In this document: piece by piece, positions 62,642 to 64,000 of the stretch
Layout: every line of letters starts with the position of its first letter
How positions within the stretch are numbered: the stretch's first letter is position 1
NCBI RefSeq assembly: GCF_900170035.1
Contig: NZ_LT828548.1
Location: 116,227 to 180,226, forward strand
DNA length: 64,000 bases
Direction of reading: 5' to 3'
Source of the DNA: Desulfamplus magnetovallimortis
GTDB taxonomy: Bacteria; Desulfobacterota; Desulfobacteria; Desulfobacterales; Desulfobacteraceae
Notes under the pieces: model-generated
The model's database searches: none
What the model was told of the DNA's origin: nothing
Seen by the model: the letters and a program-made list of their open reading frames with translations, nothing else
Position numbers and translations under genes: made by a program

Positions 62642-63442
62642 ATGAGAGTTCTTCTTGTTGCAGCAACAGAGATGGAAATAATGCCATTGATTGAACAAGG
62701 CATTTATCAACACACGAATGTGACAGTAATCATAACAGGGGTTGGTGTTATCAATACAGCCCATTCTCTGACAAAGGCAATTGAGGCTCAAAAAACTGAT
62801 ATTATTATACAGGCAGGCATTGGCGGGGCTTTTGAAAGTGCAGGTATTGACGTTGGAGATATTGCAGTTGCAAAAAGTGACAGATATATCCATACAGGTG
62901 TGGAGCATCATGATTTTCGGTTGTCTTCAAACATACATGGTCATACCCCACGCCCTGGAGAATTTTACAACTCTCCACTGCCATTTCCACACACGGGAGG
63001 ATACGACAACTCTCCACTCTCATTTACACAGCATGTAGGCTATCCAAATGATCCTTTGCCATTTGACCTTGTTAAAGATCAACCTGAATCAAGGGAAGGG
63101 CTTTTTTTCCTGGACAGTGACCTTACGGGAAAATCTAAATACATAATCAAAAACAACCTGTCAAAAAAGAGTTTAAGATATAAAATAATATCAGGAGATT
63201 TTTTAACTGTCTCAACCATAACTGCAACATCACGCACAAAAGATGCTCTAATACAAGCTTTTTTGCCGTGTATGGAATCCATGGAAGGAGCGGCAGCGGC
63301 TCATGTGGCATCTCTTTACAATATCCCTTTTATTGAAATCAGAGCAGCTTCAAACCTTGTCGGAATAAGGAACAAGTCAGACTGGAATATCCCTCTTGCT
63401 GTTGAAAGAGTCTGTCTGGCTTTAAATGCTCTTTTACCGTGA
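62642..63442 (+). CDS. mqnB: Futalosine hydrolase
   Basis: 266 residues from the ATG at 62642, four bases after rpe. Purine-nucleosidase fold: LLVAATEMEIMPLIE, QAGIGGAFES, and the active-site string MESMEGAAAAHV with FIEIRAASNLVG. It cleaves futalosine to hypoxanthine and dehypoxanthine futalosine in menaquinone synthesis. An insert at about 101-145 carries three imperfect copies of a Pro-Leu-x-Phe motif (NSPLPF, NSPLSF, NDPLPF). The last codons LLP and stop are the first bases of a family B repeat (TTTTACCGTGA). Confidence 0.88.
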   Translation: MRVLLVAATEMEIMPLIEQGIYQHTNVTVIITGVGVINTAHSLTKAIEAQKTDIIIQAGIGGAFESAGIDVGDIAVAKSDRYIHTGVEHHDFRLSSNIHGHTPRPGEFYNSPLPFPHTGGYDNSPLSFTQHVGYPNDPLPFDLVKDQPESREGLFFLDSDLTGKSKYIIKNNLSKKSLRYKIISGDFLTVSTITATSRTKDALIQAFLPCMESMEGAAAAHVASLYNIPFIEIRAASNLVGIRNKSDWNIPLAVERVCLALNALLP

Positions 63443-63756
63443 AAATGGATACATATTTTCATATTCGGGGGTGGCAGAAATTTCATTTGGCCATGGGAGT
63501 TTACCGTGAAAATGACTATCATTTTTATTTTTGGGGGTGATTGATACGCAATCATGCCCGTTTACCGTGAAAATGGATACAAATTTTCATATTCGGGGGT
63601 GGCTGGATGACAGCCATGACCGTTTACCGTGAAAATGACTATCATTTTTATATTTGGGGGTGATAGATATGTAATCAATCATGCCTGTTTACTGTGGGAC
63701 TATATACATAATTCTATGTTCCGGGGTGGCCGAAACTTGGCCATGATCGTTTACCG
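63436..63756 (+). repeat. Family B tandem array, five alternating units
   Basis: Five units of about 60-68 bp start TTTACCGTG or TTTACTGTG at about 63436, 63500, 63560, 63622 and 63686. GGATAC-type units with GGCTG/CAGCC-like arms alternate with GACTAT-type units with GATTGAT/ATCAATC-like arms. The first unit supplies the mqnB stop codon. Confidence 0.85.
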
Positions 63757-63771
63757 TTTAAACACCGCATG

Positions 63772-63919
63772 CTTCATGATCACTTTACACTTTCTGAAAG
63801 CAAGAGCAGTTTTTCAGGTTTTTAAGCAAAAAAGGGCATGTTTCATTGAGCACTTTACACTTTCCAGGGATGCAGCCCCTTTTTTAGGGTGTATTCTTCA
63901 GAAAAGTGTAAAGTAGTTT
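63772..63919. repeat. Family C copies, tandem and incomplete
   Basis: Two left ends (GCATGCTTCATGATCACTTT and GCATGTTTCATTGAGCACTT) are followed by one right arm GAAAAGTGTAAAGTAG; the outer right end is missing and runs into a family A half. Confidence 0.65.
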
Positions 63920-63922
63920 GAG

Positions 63923-63982
63923 GATATCCTGATTCAGACAAATGCAATAACTGCTGAAAAACAGTAAGGTGTCGATTGTGAG
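63923..63982. repeat. Family A half copy
   Basis: Right half only, ATATCCTGATTCAGACAAAT ... GGTGTCGATTGTGAG. It lies at the window end. 63443-64000 has no gene apart from these repeats. Confidence 0.7.
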
Positions 63983-64000
63983 TATCGTAAGGGGGGGCTT

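Overview
The window looks like a chromosome piece of a mesophilic anaerobe of the Desulfobacterota, most likely Desulfobacterales. This is inferred from the low-to-moderate G+C, the very large multi-domain sensor kinases, a CheA-type HPt/ATPase fused to a periplasmic sensor, a futalosine-pathway gene, a fused IcmF mutase, an MttB-family methyltransferase and an unusual density of intergenic repeats. No rRNA, tRNA, CRISPR array, phage or intact transposase gene was seen.

Layout. 0.4-2.7 kb: D-amino-acid type aminotransferase and alanine racemase, overlapping by one base. 3-16.6 kb: a signalling island with a periplasmic-sensor CheA-like kinase, CheX-like and CheY-like proteins, a hybrid kinase with HPt, a REC-GGDEF protein, a hybrid kinase ending in HD-GYP, and a ModA-like lipoprotein. 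16.7-18.2 kb: hisD and a Cys-rich small protein. 18.5-20.3 kb: a type II restriction-modification pair. 20.4-28.9 kb: a truncated aspartic protease, polA, a TraB-family protein, an MttB-family protein and a fused double glycosyltransferase. 29.3-31.8 kb: a second restriction-modification pair, clearly of the BsuBI/PstI type. 32.3-34.3 kb: a methyltransferase, a Rossmann protein and a 47-residue protein. 34.5-48 kb: a branched-chain acyl-CoA region with IcmF, a TetR regulator, acyl-CoA dehydrogenase, methylglutaconyl-CoA hydratase-like enzyme, carboxyltransferase, HMG-CoA lyase-like enzyme, XRE-cupin regulator and acetoacetyl-CoA synthetase. 48.4-49.1 kb: HigBA toxin-antitoxin. 49.6-54.4 kb: a glycerol-3-phosphate type ABC importer, ugpBAE with divergent ugpC. 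54.7-63.4 kb: a P-loop ATPase, a DHH phosphoesterase, a diguanylate cyclase apparently split from its membrane domain at an A8 run, a FapA-like protein, rpe and mqnB.

How the genes work together. The leucine block reads as a route from a branched acyl-CoA through methylcrotonyl-, methylglutaconyl- and HMG-CoA to acetoacetate and acetoacetyl-CoA. It is flanked by two copies of one 16-bp palindromic operator, each just downstream of a divergent promoter, which fits TetR autoregulation and control of the operon. The signalling island and the 57-59 kb genes are rich in phosphorelay and c-di-GMP domains.

The strongest new observation is in the non-coding DNA. At least eight families of short ORF-less repeats fill nearly every intergenic gap. 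Two behave as transposed elements at base level: family A (about 174 bp, 6-bp target duplications at all five complete copies) and family C (about 97-106 bp, 8-bp target duplications at four copies). They are nested in each other, families B and D carry hairpins whose arms vary in a compensating way, and many copies begin exactly at the stop codon of the upstream gene. Another half copy ends an aspartic-protease fragment at its catalytic motif.
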